Origin: Alphaproteobacteria bacterium MarineAlpha12_Bin1
GTDB lineage: Bacteria > Pseudomonadota > Alphaproteobacteria > UBA6615
DNA length: 64,000 nucleotides
Direction: 5' to 3'
NCBI GenBank assembly: GCA_002937505.1
Contig: PTJY01000005.1
Span: 1 to 64,000 of the forward strand
Below, one piece after another: positions 30,210 through 41,539 of this stretch (positions are counted from its first letter, which is position 1; every line of letters begins with the position of its first letter). The notes beneath the pieces are model-generated. The model had not been told where the DNA came from. It did no database searches and was given only the letters and a program-made list of their open reading frames with translations. A program made the translations under genes and the position numbers.

Positions 30210-31403
30210 TTAATTTGCCTTATTTACTTCCCGAACGACCTTAAAAGCTGCGTCAGCTAAATTGTCTGCACTTATTATGGGGAGTTTTGATTCGGAAAGA
30301 ATTTGTTTTCCCAAGCTCACATTAGTACCTTCTAGTCGCACGACAAGTGGGACCTTTAATTCGACTTCACGGGCTGCGGCTATGACGCCTTCAGCAATAA
30401 CGTCGCATCTCATTATTCCACCAAATATGTTTACCATTATTCCTTGTACATTTGGGTCTGAAAGAATAATTTTAAATGCGATTGTTACTCTTTCCTTAGT
30501 CGCATTACCCCCGACATCGAGAAAATTAGCGGGTTTGCCTCCGGTCAGTTTAATGATATCCATAGTTGCCATGGCCAAACCGGCACCGTTGACCATACAT
30601 CCTATCGATCCATCCAGCTTTATGTAGTTTAGGTCGTGTTTTGAGGCCTCCAACTCTAACGGATCTTCTTCAGTTTCATCTCGTAGATTTAATATTTCTG
30701 GTTGGCGAAACAATGCATTGTCATCAAAGCTCATTTTTGCATCTAAGGCTACAATTTCACCGCTTTCTGTTTCAACTAAAGGGTTGATTTCAATCAGCGA
30801 GGCATCACTTTTTAGAAAGGCTTCATATAACCCATCAATTAGACGATGGATTCTGTCTAAATAATGATCTTCTAGTTTCAAGCTAATACAAACCTTTTTT
30901 GCATGTTCTAATCTTATGTCTAGGTCAGGATCTACTATGATAGTAGATATCTTTTCAGGAGATTTGTTAGCAACTGCTTCAATGTCTACGCCGCCTTCTG
31001 TTGAAGCGACTATTGTCACCTGTGAATCACCTCTATCAATTAAAAGCGAAAGGTAAAGCTCACGAGCTATATTGCAGCCTTCTTCAACATAAACTCTCCT
31101 TACTTCTTTGCCTTCTGGTCCTGTTTGTTTAGTTACTAAATTTTGGCCTAACATTGCAGCAGCAATTTTTTTTACTTCGTTAATATTATGAGCCAGACGA
31201 ATTCCCCCACCATTCGGTTCATTAGCAAAAGATCCAGCGCCGCGACCTCCAGCATGAATCTGAGACTTAACAACCCAAATATCTCCACCCAGGGCCTCAG
31301 CTACGGCTCCTGCATCGTTAGGAGTATCAGCAATACCCCCTCTTGGGACTGCTATTCCGTATTTAGAAAGTAATTCTTTGGCCTGGTATTCATGAATGTT
31401 CAT
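30210..31403 (-). CDS. sucC: Succinyl-CoA synthetase beta subunit
   Basis: The ATP-grasp subunit of succinyl-CoA synthetase. It starts [17 protein letters not shown] and has [34 protein letters not shown] and the C-terminal [14 protein letters not shown] motif. At 397 residues it is standard. It follows mdh (gap 166 bases) and precedes sucD, giving mdh-sucC-sucD. The usual next genes, sucA and sucB, are absent here; MFS genes follow instead. Confidence 0.98.
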   Translation of the reverse strand: MNIHEYQAKELLSKYGIAVPRGGIADTPNDAGAVAEALGGDIWVVKSQIHAGGRGAGSFANEPNGGGIRLAHNINEVKKIAAAMLGQNLVTKQTGPEGKEVRRVYVEEGCNIARELYLSLLIDRGDSQVTIVASTEGGVDIEAVANKSPEKISTIIVDPDLDIRLEHAKKVCISLKLEDHYLDRIHRLIDGLYEAFLKSDASLIEINPLVETESGEIVALDAKMSFDDNALFRQPEILNLRDETEEDPLELEASKHDLNYIKLDGSIGCMVNGAGLAMATMDIIKLTGGKPANFLDVGGNATKERVTIAFKIILSDPNVQGIMVNIFGGIMRCDVIAEGVIAAAREVELKVPLVVRLEGTNVSLGKQILSESKLPIISADNLADAAFKVVREVNKAN

Positions 31404-31569
31404 AGAGGCACTTTTCCGGTGGAGCAGCTAGAATAGATTAATGTTACTACTTAATAGAAACACTGAGTTGGTTAGATTAATTAGTCTTTAGCCTGCTCAT
31501 TTGTGAATATTATATAACTCTATTTATGAATGTTTTTCTATAAATACCAAGCAAATCGATCTATCAGGT

Positions 31570-32556
<987 letters not shown>

Positions 32557-32661
32557 CTAATAAATTTGTGTAAGAAGGTTAGCCTTGCCTTTAAATTCAA
32601 AATTTCAGGTTTATAAGGCGCTGTGTAACCCGAATTGACAAGCGGTTCAACCCGCGGATGA

Positions 32662-33798
32662 TTAAATTTGAATTTGATTTTTTTGATGAGGAGTTGCCAT
32701 ATAGTCTTCCGCTTGCATCTCTATCAGTCTTGAAGCAGTGCGTTTGAATTCGAATGCTGTTTCTCCTGAAGTGCATATTTCTGATGGTTGTGTCTCTGCG
32801 CTTGCGAACAAGTTTACCCGTTGTTCATAGAGTGAATCAATTAATACAACAAATCTTTTTGCAGCCTCTCGCTCATTGGCAGCAAGCTTAGGAATATCAT
32901 CAATAATTAAAGTGTGGAAGTTAGATGCAAGTGACAAGAAATCAGGAGTCCCCAGTGGTTCCCTGCAAAGTTGATCAAATTTGAATCGGGCTACCCCCTT
33001 GGCAGTTATTGGAACTCTCAAGGGGCGTCCTAAGACAGTTAATTCTTGCTCTTTGACTTCATCGTTATCTGTTAATAAGGAAAATACTTTATCAAGCATT
33101 TGAGTTGCTTCTAGCCCTAGTGGCGAGTGATAGGATAATTGACCTTTTAATCGATCAAGCCGGTAGTCCTTTCCTGTTTCAATACCAAAAACTTCAAGTT
33201 TACTTAGTATAAGGTCAATAAATGGCAGAAACCTATCTCTTTGAAGTCCATTTTTATATAGGTCATTGGGGGCGACGTTAGAGGTCGCTACTATAATTAC
33301 ACCTCGTTCAAAAAGACCCTCAAATAATCTTCCAAGGATCATGGCATCAGCAATATTAACTACGTGAAATTCGTCGAAACATATTAACCATGTATCACTA
33401 GAAATGTCTGAGGCCACGGCCATTAAGGGGTTGTCCCTTTTAGTAGTTTTACGTTCAATATTTAGCCTTTGCTGAACCTCAAGCATGAAGGCATGAAAAT
33501 GAACTCTTCTTTTTTTAGTAACTGGTGCGTTTTCAAAAAAAAGATCCATCAGCATTGATTTACCGCGACCTACCGGACCATATATATATAAACCAGATGA
33601 AATTTTTGAAGGTTTATTATTAATTTTTAGACGCTCTTTGAAGCTCGTTAACCAGGATTCGGAATTGGGTTTATAACCTACTAAGGAATCATGAAGGTGT
33701 TGCAGCTTTTCTGCCGCTTCCTTCTGAATATGATCAGATTCTAATTCGCCATTTTTGCAAAGCGATAAATACCTCTCGAGAGGTGTTTGTTTTTTCAT
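32662..33798 (-). CDS. zapE: Cell division ATPase ZapE (AFG1 family)
   Basis: ZapE is an AAA-type ATPase linked to Z-ring stability and, through its AFG1 relatives, to quality control of respiratory proteins. The 378-residue sequence shows Walker A GPVGRGKSMLMDLFF, RRVHFHAFMLEVQQRL, Walker B LICFDEFHV and sensor region IIVATSNVAPNDLYKNGLQR. It lies upstream of mdh in the common alphaproteobacterial zapE-mdh-suc order. Confidence 0.95.
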   Translation of the reverse strand: MKKQTPLERYLSLCKNGELESDHIQKEAAEKLQHLHDSLVGYKPNSESWLTSFKERLKINNKPSKISSGLYIYGPVGRGKSMLMDLFFENAPVTKKRRVHFHAFMLEVQQRLNIERKTTKRDNPLMAVASDISSDTWLICFDEFHVVNIADAMILGRLFEGLFERGVIIVATSNVAPNDLYKNGLQRDRFLPFIDLILSKLEVFGIETGKDYRLDRLKGQLSYHSPLGLEATQMLDKVFSLLTDNDEVKEQELTVLGRPLRVPITAKGVARFKFDQLCREPLGTPDFLSLASNFHTLIIDDIPKLAANEREAAKRFVVLIDSLYEQRVNLFASAETQPSEICTSGETAFEFKRTASRLIEMQAEDYMATPHQKNQIQI

Positions 33799-33874
33799 TA
33801 ATTTGTTGTTTGTTTTTCCGAACGATTTAGGATTTTACTTATTTGTCAAATAGTAATTAATTGTCAAAAATAAA

Positions 33875-35164
33875 TTAAGCAACCAAAGATTCCATTTCCC
33901 TACGTAGTTTTACGGCCTGGCTAGTCAAGTCAATATTCACCTGATCCCAGGTAATAGGGGAACCTGCATGCACATCGGTATTTAGTGCTATGCCTTGTGC
34001 AAGTCCGATTGGCAAACATTTGTTAGCGAGACTATCAACAGAGGGCATTAGTTTTCCATAAACTGTATAACCACCCTCACCATCGAGAATTTCTCCTTCC
34101 TGAAGATTTCTTTTAGCTATAGCTACAGCATCCCCGATAAACTCTGTTGGGGAACCCGTTGGTTCATTCCTTAAACTGACACTAGCCACGGATATTCCTA
34201 ATTCCATACCTATTAAATGATAGGGCTTCCACATCGCTGTGTAACATCCGCTTTTGTCAGTTATAAGACCATATTCTTTGAAACACCTCGATACATAATC
34301 ACTTGTGGCTTCGAGCACTACATATACACCCCATCTCAGGTCTCCTAAAACATCTTTTCCATCTCTTTTTTGGGAGGATACGACTTCGACCTGTCCTTTG
34401 TGGTGCAGCATCCCTCCTTCTGATTCTGGTTTTAAGAAATTAGGTAGATCATTAACGCCAACTGGTGGAAATTTTAGTCCTTCTGGTGCTGGTGACAGAC
34501 CGGTTGCATTCGAAACAGCTGCCATTTCAATTGCTGACTTCGTTCCATCAAGAAACGAATTAAACATTTTAGCGTTCAGGCCACCCATCTCAGCCTGCTC
34601 CGATGTAAGTCCATAGTGCTCCCAAACATCATCAGGGGTAACCTCATGGAAACCATCTAAGTATTTTGTCCCTTTCCCTCCGGCTATCACGTCAAAGCCT
34701 GAGGTTCGCGCCCAATCAACTTGTTCACATATTAGTGCGGGTTGATCTCCATAAGCCAATGAATAAATGATTCCTGCCTTGTTTGCTTTTTTGGCTAGAA
34801 TTGGTCCTGCTAGAGCATCAGCTTCTACATTAACCATAATTATATTTTTATTATATTCGCAGCAATCCAACACATGTGATATTCCCGCTGTTGGACTTCC
34901 AGTGGCATCAATTATAACGTCTATATCTGGATTCTGAATAACTTCAAATGGATCATCAGTTATATGGGCTTTACTAGCTCCATAATGGTCCAGAGCTTTT
35001 TCTGCTTTACTGGGTATTTTGTCTACAACGGCGGTTATACTAACACCGGGTGTGTGTTTTGCTTGAGAGAGGTACATAGTTCCAAATTTTCCAGCACCAA
35101 TCAATCCTACACGAATCGATTTACCTTCTGAGTTTTGTGATAATAATTGGCGATACAGGTTCAT
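33875..35164 (-). CDS. NAD(P)-dependent dehydrogenase with C-terminal SAF domain (COG4091-like)
   Basis: The N-terminal Rossmann fold (RVGLIGAGKFGTMYLSQ, then VDKIPSKAEKAL) resembles homoserine dehydrogenase. A middle domain follows, and a SAF-type C-terminal region (LQEGEILDGEGGYTVYGKL) is seen at about residues 335-360. This is the predicted homoserine-dehydrogenase-like group often found in sugar-acid or organic-acid catabolic clusters. The exact substrate cannot be told. The track start is TTG 35200; I use ATG 35164 (MNLYRQLLSQ), which has GGAAAG seven bases upstream. It is divergent from the CMD-family gene, suggesting shared control. Confidence 0.82.
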   Translation of the reverse strand: MNLYRQLLSQNSEGKSIRVGLIGAGKFGTMYLSQAKHTPGVSITAVVDKIPSKAEKALDHYGASKAHITDDPFEVIQNPDIDVIIDATGSPTAGISHVLDCCEYNKNIIMVNVEADALAGPILAKKANKAGIIYSLAYGDQPALICEQVDWARTSGFDVIAGGKGTKYLDGFHEVTPDDVWEHYGLTSEQAEMGGLNAKMFNSFLDGTKSAIEMAAVSNATGLSPAPEGLKFPPVGVNDLPNFLKPESEGGMLHHKGQVEVVSSQKRDGKDVLGDLRWGVYVVLEATSDYVSRCFKEYGLITDKSGCYTAMWKPYHLIGMELGISVASVSLRNEPTGSPTEFIGDAVAIAKRNLQEGEILDGEGGYTVYGKLMPSVDSLANKCLPIGLAQGIALNTDVHAGSPITWDQVNIDLTSQAVKLRREMESLVA

Positions 35165-35274
35165 GATTCGCTTTCCGTTTATTTGATAATTTTTATACAA
35201 TTAAAAACATATTAAGGTGAACATGTATTTTGAATCTTTTTGGTTAGCAATATATCAGTTGAGGGGAGAACAAT

Positions 35275-35832
35275 ATGTCCGACTACAACGAGAATAAAAG
35301 ACTTTCAAGTGTTACACGAGAACAATTTCCATCAGATAAAATAGAGATATATGACCATATCATGGAAAGCCGAAAACTGACCTTCATGGCAGACTTATTT
35401 GGAGTAATGGCTCATAGCCCGGGAGCACTGCAGTCCGTTGCTTCCGTGGGAGAACATGTGCGTTTTAATAGTGTACTTGATGAAGTATTGAGGGAAATGG
35501 TAATTTGTACTGTATCTCAAGAAGTTGGAAATTTCTACGAATGGTGTCATCACTTTCATCGTATGCCGGAAGAAATGCGCAATGTAGTAGGAACGCCTGC
35601 AGCCGAAAAACTTCCATCTCCTCGGGGGCCTGCTCTTCTATATTCAAGGCTTTTAGCGAGCAACCAGACGATAGATGATAATCTAATAGAGAAGATTCGC
35701 TCATCATTAGGTGATCGGGGCCTGGTGGACCTAACAATAATGGTTGGCTACTATCAACTTATAGGAACTTTTTGTAAAGCGCTGCATGTGCCAATAGAAG
35801 ATGGTCTTGATCGGCCACCTTTTAAGAAGTAA
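35275..35832 (+). CDS. Carboxymuconolactone-decarboxylase-family protein
   Basis: The 185-residue helical protein has the CMD/AhpD-type pattern: an early helix LFGVMAHSPGAL, LREMVICTVSQEVGNFYEWCHHF with the conserved Glu and His, and GLVDLTIMVGYYQLIGTF near the C-terminus. No CxxC peroxidatic pair is seen, so an AhpD-like peroxidase role is unlikely. Family members act in aromatic-compound catabolism or as uncharacterised isomerases. It is divergent from the SAF-domain dehydrogenase (111 bases) and convergent with the phytanoyl-CoA-dioxygenase-like gene. Confidence 0.85.
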   Translation: MSDYNENKRLSSVTREQFPSDKIEIYDHIMESRKLTFMADLFGVMAHSPGALQSVASVGEHVRFNSVLDEVLREMVICTVSQEVGNFYEWCHHFHRMPEEMRNVVGTPAAEKLPSPRGPALLYSRLLASNQTIDDNLIEKIRSSLGDRGLVDLTIMVGYYQLIGTFCKALHVPIEDGLDRPPFKK

Positions 35833-35877
35833 ATCTTACATGAAATATTTAAGATATATATTTATAAAGTTTAGCCT

Positions 35878-36681
35878 TTATTGAGCAGATGTACCATTAT
35901 TTTGTACCAGGTTTAAAAGACAGTCATCTGCGATTGGTTCTATTGGACTAAAGTCACGATGTGCAATCCACTCATCACGTTTAAATTGACGAATGTGGTT
36001 GTCAACGTGACAAAGGCTTAAGTAAACGATTGTGCGGTCCCAGGGGCTTATATTTCCAGGCGACGCATGAACTAGGTTTGAATGAAATAGTAGTAAGGAC
36101 CCTGCCTTGCCACGAGGGGCTACCATGCCTCCTCTTTCAGCTAACCTCGTTACGGTTTCACGATCCAAAGTCCACAGAGGATATGAAGTGGTAAGCTTGT
36201 CGTGCCCGGCTTCAATTACTCCGTCTTTGTGACTTCGAGGTATAAACATCAACGGGCCATTAAATTCTGTAACATCATCTAAAAATAAGGCTATATTCAT
36301 GGCACGGGGCGCAGGCATTAAGTCGTCTCTAGCCCATGTGCCATAGTCTTGGTGCCATTGCCAAACATCCCCATCAAAGGCTGCTTTTCCGTTTATCTTA
36401 AACTGATGCATATAGACAGGTCCATCAACTAATTGCATCACTGGTTCTATTAAACGTGGGTGAGACGCTAAACGCTTGAAGGGCTCGCTATAGGTGTGCG
36501 CCGCAAACGCGGTTCGAACTGCTTCGCCGTCCTTTTCTCGCCATACTTCTTTGCGGTTCATAGAAAATATTGCAGGAACTTCTTTCAGCAGTATATTTAT
36601 TTCAGCAGCAGTGAACACATCTTGAAGAAACAGCCATCCCTCCTGGTTAAATTCATCAATCTGTTGTTTGCTAAGTTTCAT
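35878..36681 (-). CDS. Phytanoyl-CoA dioxygenase family protein
   Basis: The 267-residue protein belongs to the PhyH group of 2OG-Fe(II) oxygenases (phytanoyl-CoA hydroxylase, ectoine hydroxylase and relatives). FNQEGWLFLQDVFTAAEI is the usual start, the iron motif HxD is in WQWHQDYGTWARDD, and the distal His and Arg are in LLFHSNLVHASPGNISPWDRTIVYLS. The substrate is not known. It lies between the CMD-family gene and sdhB. With the SAF dehydrogenase and CMD protein it may form a small catabolic set; that is inference. Confidence 0.88.
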   Translation of the reverse strand: MKLSKQQIDEFNQEGWLFLQDVFTAAEINILLKEVPAIFSMNRKEVWREKDGEAVRTAFAAHTYSEPFKRLASHPRLIEPVMQLVDGPVYMHQFKINGKAAFDGDVWQWHQDYGTWARDDLMPAPRAMNIALFLDDVTEFNGPLMFIPRSHKDGVIEAGHDKLTTSYPLWTLDRETVTRLAERGGMVAPRGKAGSLLLFHSNLVHASPGNISPWDRTIVYLSLCHVDNHIRQFKRDEWIAHRDFSPIEPIADDCLLNLVQNNGTSAQ

Positions 36682-36715
36682 ATTTTAAAAATAGCTGCCT
36701 AAGTGATATTTTAAA

Positions 36716-37495
36716 TTATATTTGTCTTTCCAACATCATTTTTTTAATTTCTGCAATCGCTTTAGCCGGGTTAAGGCTTTTGGGACAAGTTTTGGTGCAA
36801 TTCATTATAGTATGACATCGATAAAGTCGAAAAGGGTCTTCTAACTTATCAAGACGATCACCTGTAGCTTCGTCTCTGCTATCAGCCAACCATCTATATG
36901 CTTGCAGTAAAACTGCGGGGCCAAGATAACGATCTGCGCTCCACCAATAGCTGGGGCAAGAGGTGCTGCAGCAAGCGCAGAGTATACACTCATAGAGACC
37001 ATCGAGTTTTTCTCGATCTTCTATAGATTGTAGCCTTTCTCGTTCAGGCGGTTGACTGTCTGCTTTTAACCACGGTTCCACCTCTCGATATTGTGCAAAA
37101 AAATGTGTCATGTCTGGCACTAGGTCTTTGACAACGGGTTGATGAGGCAAAGGGTAGATTTTAATATCGCCTTTAACTTCTGAGTTGAAAGACGTACAGG
37201 CTAACGTGTTGCACCCATCAATGTTCATAGCGCATGATCCGCAGACGCCTTCTCTACAAGATCGTCGGAAGGTCAGGGTCGGGTCTATCTCGTTTTTAAT
37301 TTTAATTAGTGCATCCAACACCATGGGCCCACAAGAGTTCATGTCAACGGTATAAGTGTCTATACTAGGGTTTTCATTCTCATCAGGGGACCATCTATAA
37401 ACTTTAAAGGTACGAGTGTTACTAGTGTCTTCAGGCTCCGGCCACACTTTTCCGTTTTTCACCTTGGAGTTTCTAGGGAGTACGAAATCAGCCAT
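36716..37495 (-). CDS. sdhB: Succinate dehydrogenase iron-sulfur subunit
   Basis: SdhB passes electrons from FADH2 to the quinone site. The 2Fe-2S ligands are in [18 protein letters not shown] with a fourth Cys in LACTS. The 4Fe-4S motif is [16 protein letters not shown] and the 3Fe-4S cysteines are in [17 protein letters not shown]. The 259 residues are normal. It is the last gene of sdhCDAB. Confidence 0.98.
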   Translation of the reverse strand: MADFVLPRNSKVKNGKVWPEPEDTSNTRTFKVYRWSPDENENPSIDTYTVDMNSCGPMVLDALIKIKNEIDPTLTFRRSCREGVCGSCAMNIDGCNTLACTSFNSEVKGDIKIYPLPHQPVVKDLVPDMTHFFAQYREVEPWLKADSQPPERERLQSIEDREKLDGLYECILCACCSTSCPSYWWSADRYLGPAVLLQAYRWLADSRDEATGDRLDKLEDPFRLYRCHTIMNCTKTCPKSLNPAKAIAEIKKMMLERQI

Positions 37496-37548
37496 GAATG
37501 GTTCTTCCTCTCAGTTTAAAAAATAAAATTTTATAGTTAAAAAAACTT

Positions 37549-39342
37549 TTAATAAACCCTGGTTTTTGGTGGAAAGCTCTGAACCTCATTTGACATTGGT
37601 TGTAAAACAACGGGTCGGAAATCAATTTTTGTTTTGCCGTTTTGATTCACCCAACAAAGAGTATGCTTCATCCAATTGTCGTCATCACGATCTGGAAAGT
37701 CTTCTCTTGCATGAGCGCCTCGACTCTCTTTTCTGTTGGCAGCGGATCCAAGCGTTGCTACTGCCTGAGTCATCAAATTATCCAGTTCTAAAGTTTCTAC
37801 TAGATCGGTGTTCCATATTAGTGATTGATCAGAAACCTTTAAATCGTCCAGGACACCCCAAACCTCATCCAACTTTTCAACACCCTCTTGAAGTACGTCT
37901 CCAGTTCGGAATACGGCACAACACTCTTGCATTGTTCTTTGCATTTGAAGGCGTAGATCCGACGTTGGAGTAGCACCATTTGCGTACCTTAATTTATCAA
38001 GACGTTCTAATGCGTCATCTCCAGCATTTTTTGACAGTGGTTTGTGAGGAGAGCCTGGCGTCACAGTTTCGGCCGCTCTATTAGCTGCAGCGCGACCAAA
38101 AACAACTAGGTCAAGAAGAGAGTTAGACCCAAGACGGTTAGCCCCGTGAACAGAAACGCATGCAGCTTCTCCTATGGACATCAATCCGGAAACTGGACTT
38201 GATGGGTCTCCGCCTTTAAGAGTAACCGCCTCTCCATGGTAATTGGTTGGAATTCCCCCCATGTTGTAATGGCAAGTAGGCAGCACCGGTATAGGCTCTT
38301 TTGTGACATCTACCCCTGAAAATATTCTTGCAGTTTCTGCAATTCCCGGTAGCCGTTGATTTATAACTTCACCGTCTAAATGTTCCAGATGTAAGTGAAT
38401 ATAGTCTCCGTCTTCGCCTATTCCTCGACCTTCTCGCATCTCTATAGTCATAGATCGACTAACAACGTCTCGACTAGCTAGGTCTTTGGCTGATGGGGCA
38501 TATCGCTCCATAAACCTTTCACCTTCGGAGTTTGTTAAATAACCGCCTTCGCCTCTTACTCCCTCTGTTATAAGGCATCCAGCACCATAAATTCCTGTCG
38601 GATGAAACTGAACAAATTCCATGTCTTGCAGTGGAACGCCAGCGCGAGCAGCCATAGCGACTCCGTCTCCAGTTTGTGTGTGAGCACCAGTACATGAAAA
38701 ATAAGTTCGACCATAGCCGCCGGTAGCTACAACTGTTTGATGGGCTCGGAATCGGTGAATTGTGCCATCATCAAGGTTCCAAGCCATCACACCACGGCAT
38801 TCGCCGTCTTCCATTATCAAATCTAGAGCAAAATATTCAATGAAGAACTCTGCGTCATATTTTAGAGCCTGTTGATATAAGGTGTGGAGTATTGCATGGC
38901 CGGTTCGATCAGCCGCTGCACAGGTCCTTTGAGCTGTACCTTCACCATAATTTGTGGTCATGCCTCCGAAGGGCCTTTGGTAAATTTTTCCTTCTTCTGT
39001 TCTGCTAAACGGAACTCCTTGATGCTCTAATTCTATTATAGCAGGCATAGCTTCTCTAACCATGTATTCTATTGCATCTTGGTCCCCAAGCCAGTCTGAG
39101 CCTTTTACAGTGTCGTACATGTGCCAACGCCAGTCATCTTCACCCATGTTGCCTAATGCAGCGGAGATGCCACCTTGAGCGGCAACTGTGTGGGAACGGG
39201 TTGGAAAGACCTTAGTGATACAGGCTGTCTTTAAACCCTTATTAGCCATTCCGAAAGTTGCACGTAAACCGGCTCCGCCAGCTCCTATAACTACAACGTC
39301 GTAATCGTGATCTATTATTTCATAACTACCATTAGCGGCCAT
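37549..39342 (-). CDS. sdhA: Succinate dehydrogenase flavoprotein subunit
   Basis: SdhA oxidises succinate to fumarate with covalent FAD. The FAD-binding [17 protein letters not shown], the FAD-linked histidine in [16 protein letters not shown], and the active-site [17 protein letters not shown]-type stretch ([14 protein letters not shown]) are present. At 597 residues it is standard. It shares one base (39342) with the sdhD end, so the operon is tightly coupled. Confidence 0.98.
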   Translation of the reverse strand: MAANGSYEIIDHDYDVVVIGAGGAGLRATFGMANKGLKTACITKVFPTRSHTVAAQGGISAALGNMGEDDWRWHMYDTVKGSDWLGDQDAIEYMVREAMPAIIELEHQGVPFSRTEEGKIYQRPFGGMTTNYGEGTAQRTCAAADRTGHAILHTLYQQALKYDAEFFIEYFALDLIMEDGECRGVMAWNLDDGTIHRFRAHQTVVATGGYGRTYFSCTGAHTQTGDGVAMAARAGVPLQDMEFVQFHPTGIYGAGCLITEGVRGEGGYLTNSEGERFMERYAPSAKDLASRDVVSRSMTIEMREGRGIGEDGDYIHLHLEHLDGEVINQRLPGIAETARIFSGVDVTKEPIPVLPTCHYNMGGIPTNYHGEAVTLKGGDPSSPVSGLMSIGEAACVSVHGANRLGSNSLLDLVVFGRAAANRAAETVTPGSPHKPLSKNAGDDALERLDKLRYANGATPTSDLRLQMQRTMQECCAVFRTGDVLQEGVEKLDEVWGVLDDLKVSDQSLIWNTDLVETLELDNLMTQAVATLGSAANRKESRGAHAREDFPDRDDDNWMKHTLCWVNQNGKTKIDFRPVVLQPMSNEVQSFPPKTRVY

Positions 39343-39725
39343 TATGCCCCTCCAAAAGCTATTGAAAGCACCGCGAATAAGGCGGTTAGTGATAATAAAA
39401 TTGCGGCACCTTTTATAACGATTAGCAATCCAATTTCAAAAGATTTTCTTTTTACGTAGTCTTCAACAACTACCTGCAGCCCTAGTTGGGCATGATGAAA
39501 AGTCAGAACTATAAATAATATCAATAAGATGGCTGTGAATGGCTGACTAATGAACTCCTTGGCTTCATTATAGTCATTACCAACGGCTAATAATATTTCA
39601 ATAATAAACCAGATACTGAGCGGAATGAGCCCAATTGCCGTCAAACGCTGGACCCACCAATGATTAGTACCGGACTTTGCTGTCCCAAGTCCTCTAGCTT
39701 TTCCCAGCGGAGATCTTAAATTCAT
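39342..39725 (-). CDS. sdhD: Succinate dehydrogenase membrane anchor subunit D
   Basis: The 127-residue membrane anchor has three hydrophobic segments (about 25-48, 63-83 and 97-122). [18 protein letters not shown] is the conserved haem and quinone region of SdhD. The N-terminus [30 protein letters not shown] is typical of alphaproteobacteria. It lies one base after sdhC. Confidence 0.95.
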   Translation of the reverse strand: MNLRSPLGKARGLGTAKSGTNHWWVQRLTAIGLIPLSIWFIIEILLAVGNDYNEAKEFISQPFTAILLILFIVLTFHHAQLGLQVVVEDYVKRKSFEIGLLIVIKGAAILLSLTALFAVLSIAFGGA

Positions 39726-39726
39726 G

Positions 39727-40125
39727 TTAAATACCTCCGATTAAATAATAACCGACTATCCAAATTACGAATGTCAGAACTACTGAAACTATAAGCGTCA
39801 ACCATCCAGTTTTATAAGCCTTGCTTATATCCAGTCCCCAGCCAGCATCCCAACACAGATGTCTAATGCCATTGGCTAAATGAAAGGTGAAAGAGAAAGT
39901 CCATGCAAAAAGAAAAAGTCTTCCGACAATAGAACTAATAAACCAATGAAAGTCGTTATAGTATTGAGGCCCTAAAGCGATTGAAAAGAGCCACCAAACT
40001 AGAATTAAGGTCCCAACAGCTAAACCAATTCCAGTCAAACGATGCATAATAGAGAGCACCGAAGTTAACTGCGGTTTATAAATTTGTAAGTGTGGTGATA
40101 AAGGTCGATTTTCGGTTCTCATCAA
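39727..40125 (-). CDS. sdhC: Succinate dehydrogenase cytochrome b556 subunit
   Basis: The 132-residue first gene of sdhCDAB has three membrane segments. RPLSPHLQIYKPQLTSVLSIMHRLTGIGL is the SdhC signature with the quinone-site Ser and Arg, and FTFHLANGIRHLCWD contains the haem-ligand histidine. The upstream region (40126-40450) is AT-rich and should hold the operon promoter. It is divergent from the large RNA candidate. Confidence 0.96.
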   Translation of the reverse strand: MMRTENRPLSPHLQIYKPQLTSVLSIMHRLTGIGLAVGTLILVWWLFSIALGPQYYNDFHWFISSIVGRLFLFAWTFSFTFHLANGIRHLCWDAGWGLDISKAYKTGWLTLIVSVVLTFVIWIVGYYLIGGI

Positions 40126-40454
40126 GTTTTTTTCTCCGGGCTTTCTCTTGGTTTTAAACGTTGATAGCGGTTTGAACTAATTATTATTCAGGATGGCTGT
40201 ATAAAAATTTAAGAGCAATTATCTCAGGGTTCACACTCTTCCAAATATAGTTATAAATTGGTTTAGCCTCGCAAATTGTATTCGTCAATCATACACCTGC
40301 TAATATAGTGTTTTTTGGAACATAATTTAGCCCCAAATATCCATAAAAATTGCTCTGCTTACAATTCTGTGGAAAACCTGTGGAGGAACTGTGTCTATGT
40401 TTAATAATTATACACAGAAAATTGAACTTTTAATGATAATTGAAGTTGCCGACT

Positions 40455-41464
40455 GGGGGTTAAAAGGTGAAACATAGTATCTGCACGCACGAGCGTGACG
40501 GCAGACATTGCGCCGTCCCAAGGAAAGGCCGTTTGCGGTCTTTATTTGGGTAGCTAAGTGGACCTAGGGGGGAAACTGAAGCGAAGGAGTAGCGTCATCT
40601 GCGACTTGTCGAGTAGTTGTTCTTGAACAATGAAATTACGGGGAGTAGGTCAAGTCGGTGAACGGTTTTGCTTTTCGGAGCCCCTTTCCTCAGAGGGATC
40701 GTTTGCGCCGGGTCGTTGGGCGCAGCAGGGTGGGCAACCGCTTATGTGGACGTAGGCGATCTTCAGTACCCCTTGTCTAGGGTGTGGATTAGATCTGGCT
40801 GCCTTGGTCTTCGGATAGAGGCGCTGATGTAGGTTACAAGCTAGACATAAGTGGGATTCATCGCCCAACTTCGGGCGGGAGATGGAAACCGCGCTGGGAA
40901 TACTGTAAACGGGAGGTAGGTCACTACGTTGGCATTTCTTCCTTGCGACCTTGTCTAAGGACTTGGGTCGTATCAGCTGATGAGGCTTATGCCAAATTGG
41001 TTGACGTAAGGGTTTGTTTTACTGCCTCGGTGGATAAAGCGAGCTCTAGAGGGGGCGATGGCGTTAGGTTCCAGGGCACTCGCCGGCCGGGAATTTTAGC
41101 GTAGCCAGAAATAAGGCAGGAATCTTTATAGGTTCTGGCTGGTTAAGAAGGCAGAAGTAGTTGGCGTCCTCCTGTGGGCGCGTGTTTTGTGAGGGTAGCT
41201 ATGTGGAAGGTGTAAAAACTAGAAGTATGGCACCGTCGGGAACTAAAAGTGACGTGTCGGCCAGGGGTATGTCACTTTGGACCAGGCGGATCTGAGCGAG
41301 ACAGTTTGTGGGTGCAGTGGTTTGATCTCATTAAGAGTTTTGGCTCTTGTGTGGCTAAGCCAGATGTCCAAAAACTAAAGGGAGTTATCTCTTTATTTTA
41401 CGGACCTAGGAAGCGTCAGGCGTTACGGGCTCCGCGTCCATGCACCTGGCGCTTTCTTTTTTTT
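40455..41464 (+). ncRNA. Candidate large structured noncoding RNA (about 1 kb)
   Basis: This block has no credible gene and is GC-rich (three lines counted by hand give 52-68% G+C) next to AT-rich flanks. It is dense in perfect or near-perfect hairpins. Examples: CCCAA+AAAGGCCG/CGGTCTTT+TTGGG (40517-40550), CCCTTT/AGAGGG (40682-40697), TGCGCC/GGCGCA (40704-40724), CGCCC/GGGCG (40862-40877), AGCCAGAA/TTCTGGCT (41103-41140), AAAGTGAC/GTCACTTT (41246-41278), TAAAGGGA/TCTCTTTA (41376-41395) and the terminator. The GT wobbles in four stems would be CA mismatches on the other strand, so transcription is plus. The 5' boundary is approximate. I see no rnpB, tmRNA, 6S, SRP or intron hallmark, and cannot name the family. 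Confidence 0.75.
41411..41464 (+). terminator. Intrinsic terminator of the large RNA
   Basis: AAGCGTCAGG (41411-41420) pairs with CCTGGCGCTT (41445-41454) in a ten-base-pair stem with one G-U pair, followed by a T-rich run (TTCTTTTTTTT). The 24-base loop can itself fold. It marks the 3' end and the strand of the RNA. Confidence 0.85.
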
Positions 41465-41507
41465 GGATTTGTTAAAAATAATTAGTAACAGAGGACTTAA
41501 CTACCAG

Positions 41508-41539
41508 AAAGAGGCCCGACGGTGAGATCGGACCCCTTT
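41508..41539 (+). terminator. Second hairpin downstream of the large RNA
   Basis: AAAGAGG-C-CCGA (41508-41519) pairs with TCGG-A-CCCCTTT (41528-41539), with two mismatches and an eight-base loop. Only a short T tract follows, so it is a weak or backup terminator, or a small separate structure. Confidence 0.4.

Noticed and set aside
40455-41464. RNase P RNA, tmRNA, 6S RNA, group I or group II intron
   Set aside because: I looked for the conserved GAGGAAAGTCCGGGC and ACAGAACCCGGC elements, a tag-peptide frame with tRNA-like ends, a domain V GAAA hairpin and P7-type cores. None was found, and the length does not fit the first three.
40650-41485. Open frames 40650-40868 (minus) and 41249-41485 (plus) as genes
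   Set aside because: Both lie inside the hairpin-rich RNA candidate, have no recognisable product and coincide with GC-rich structure that lowers stop-codon frequency by chance.
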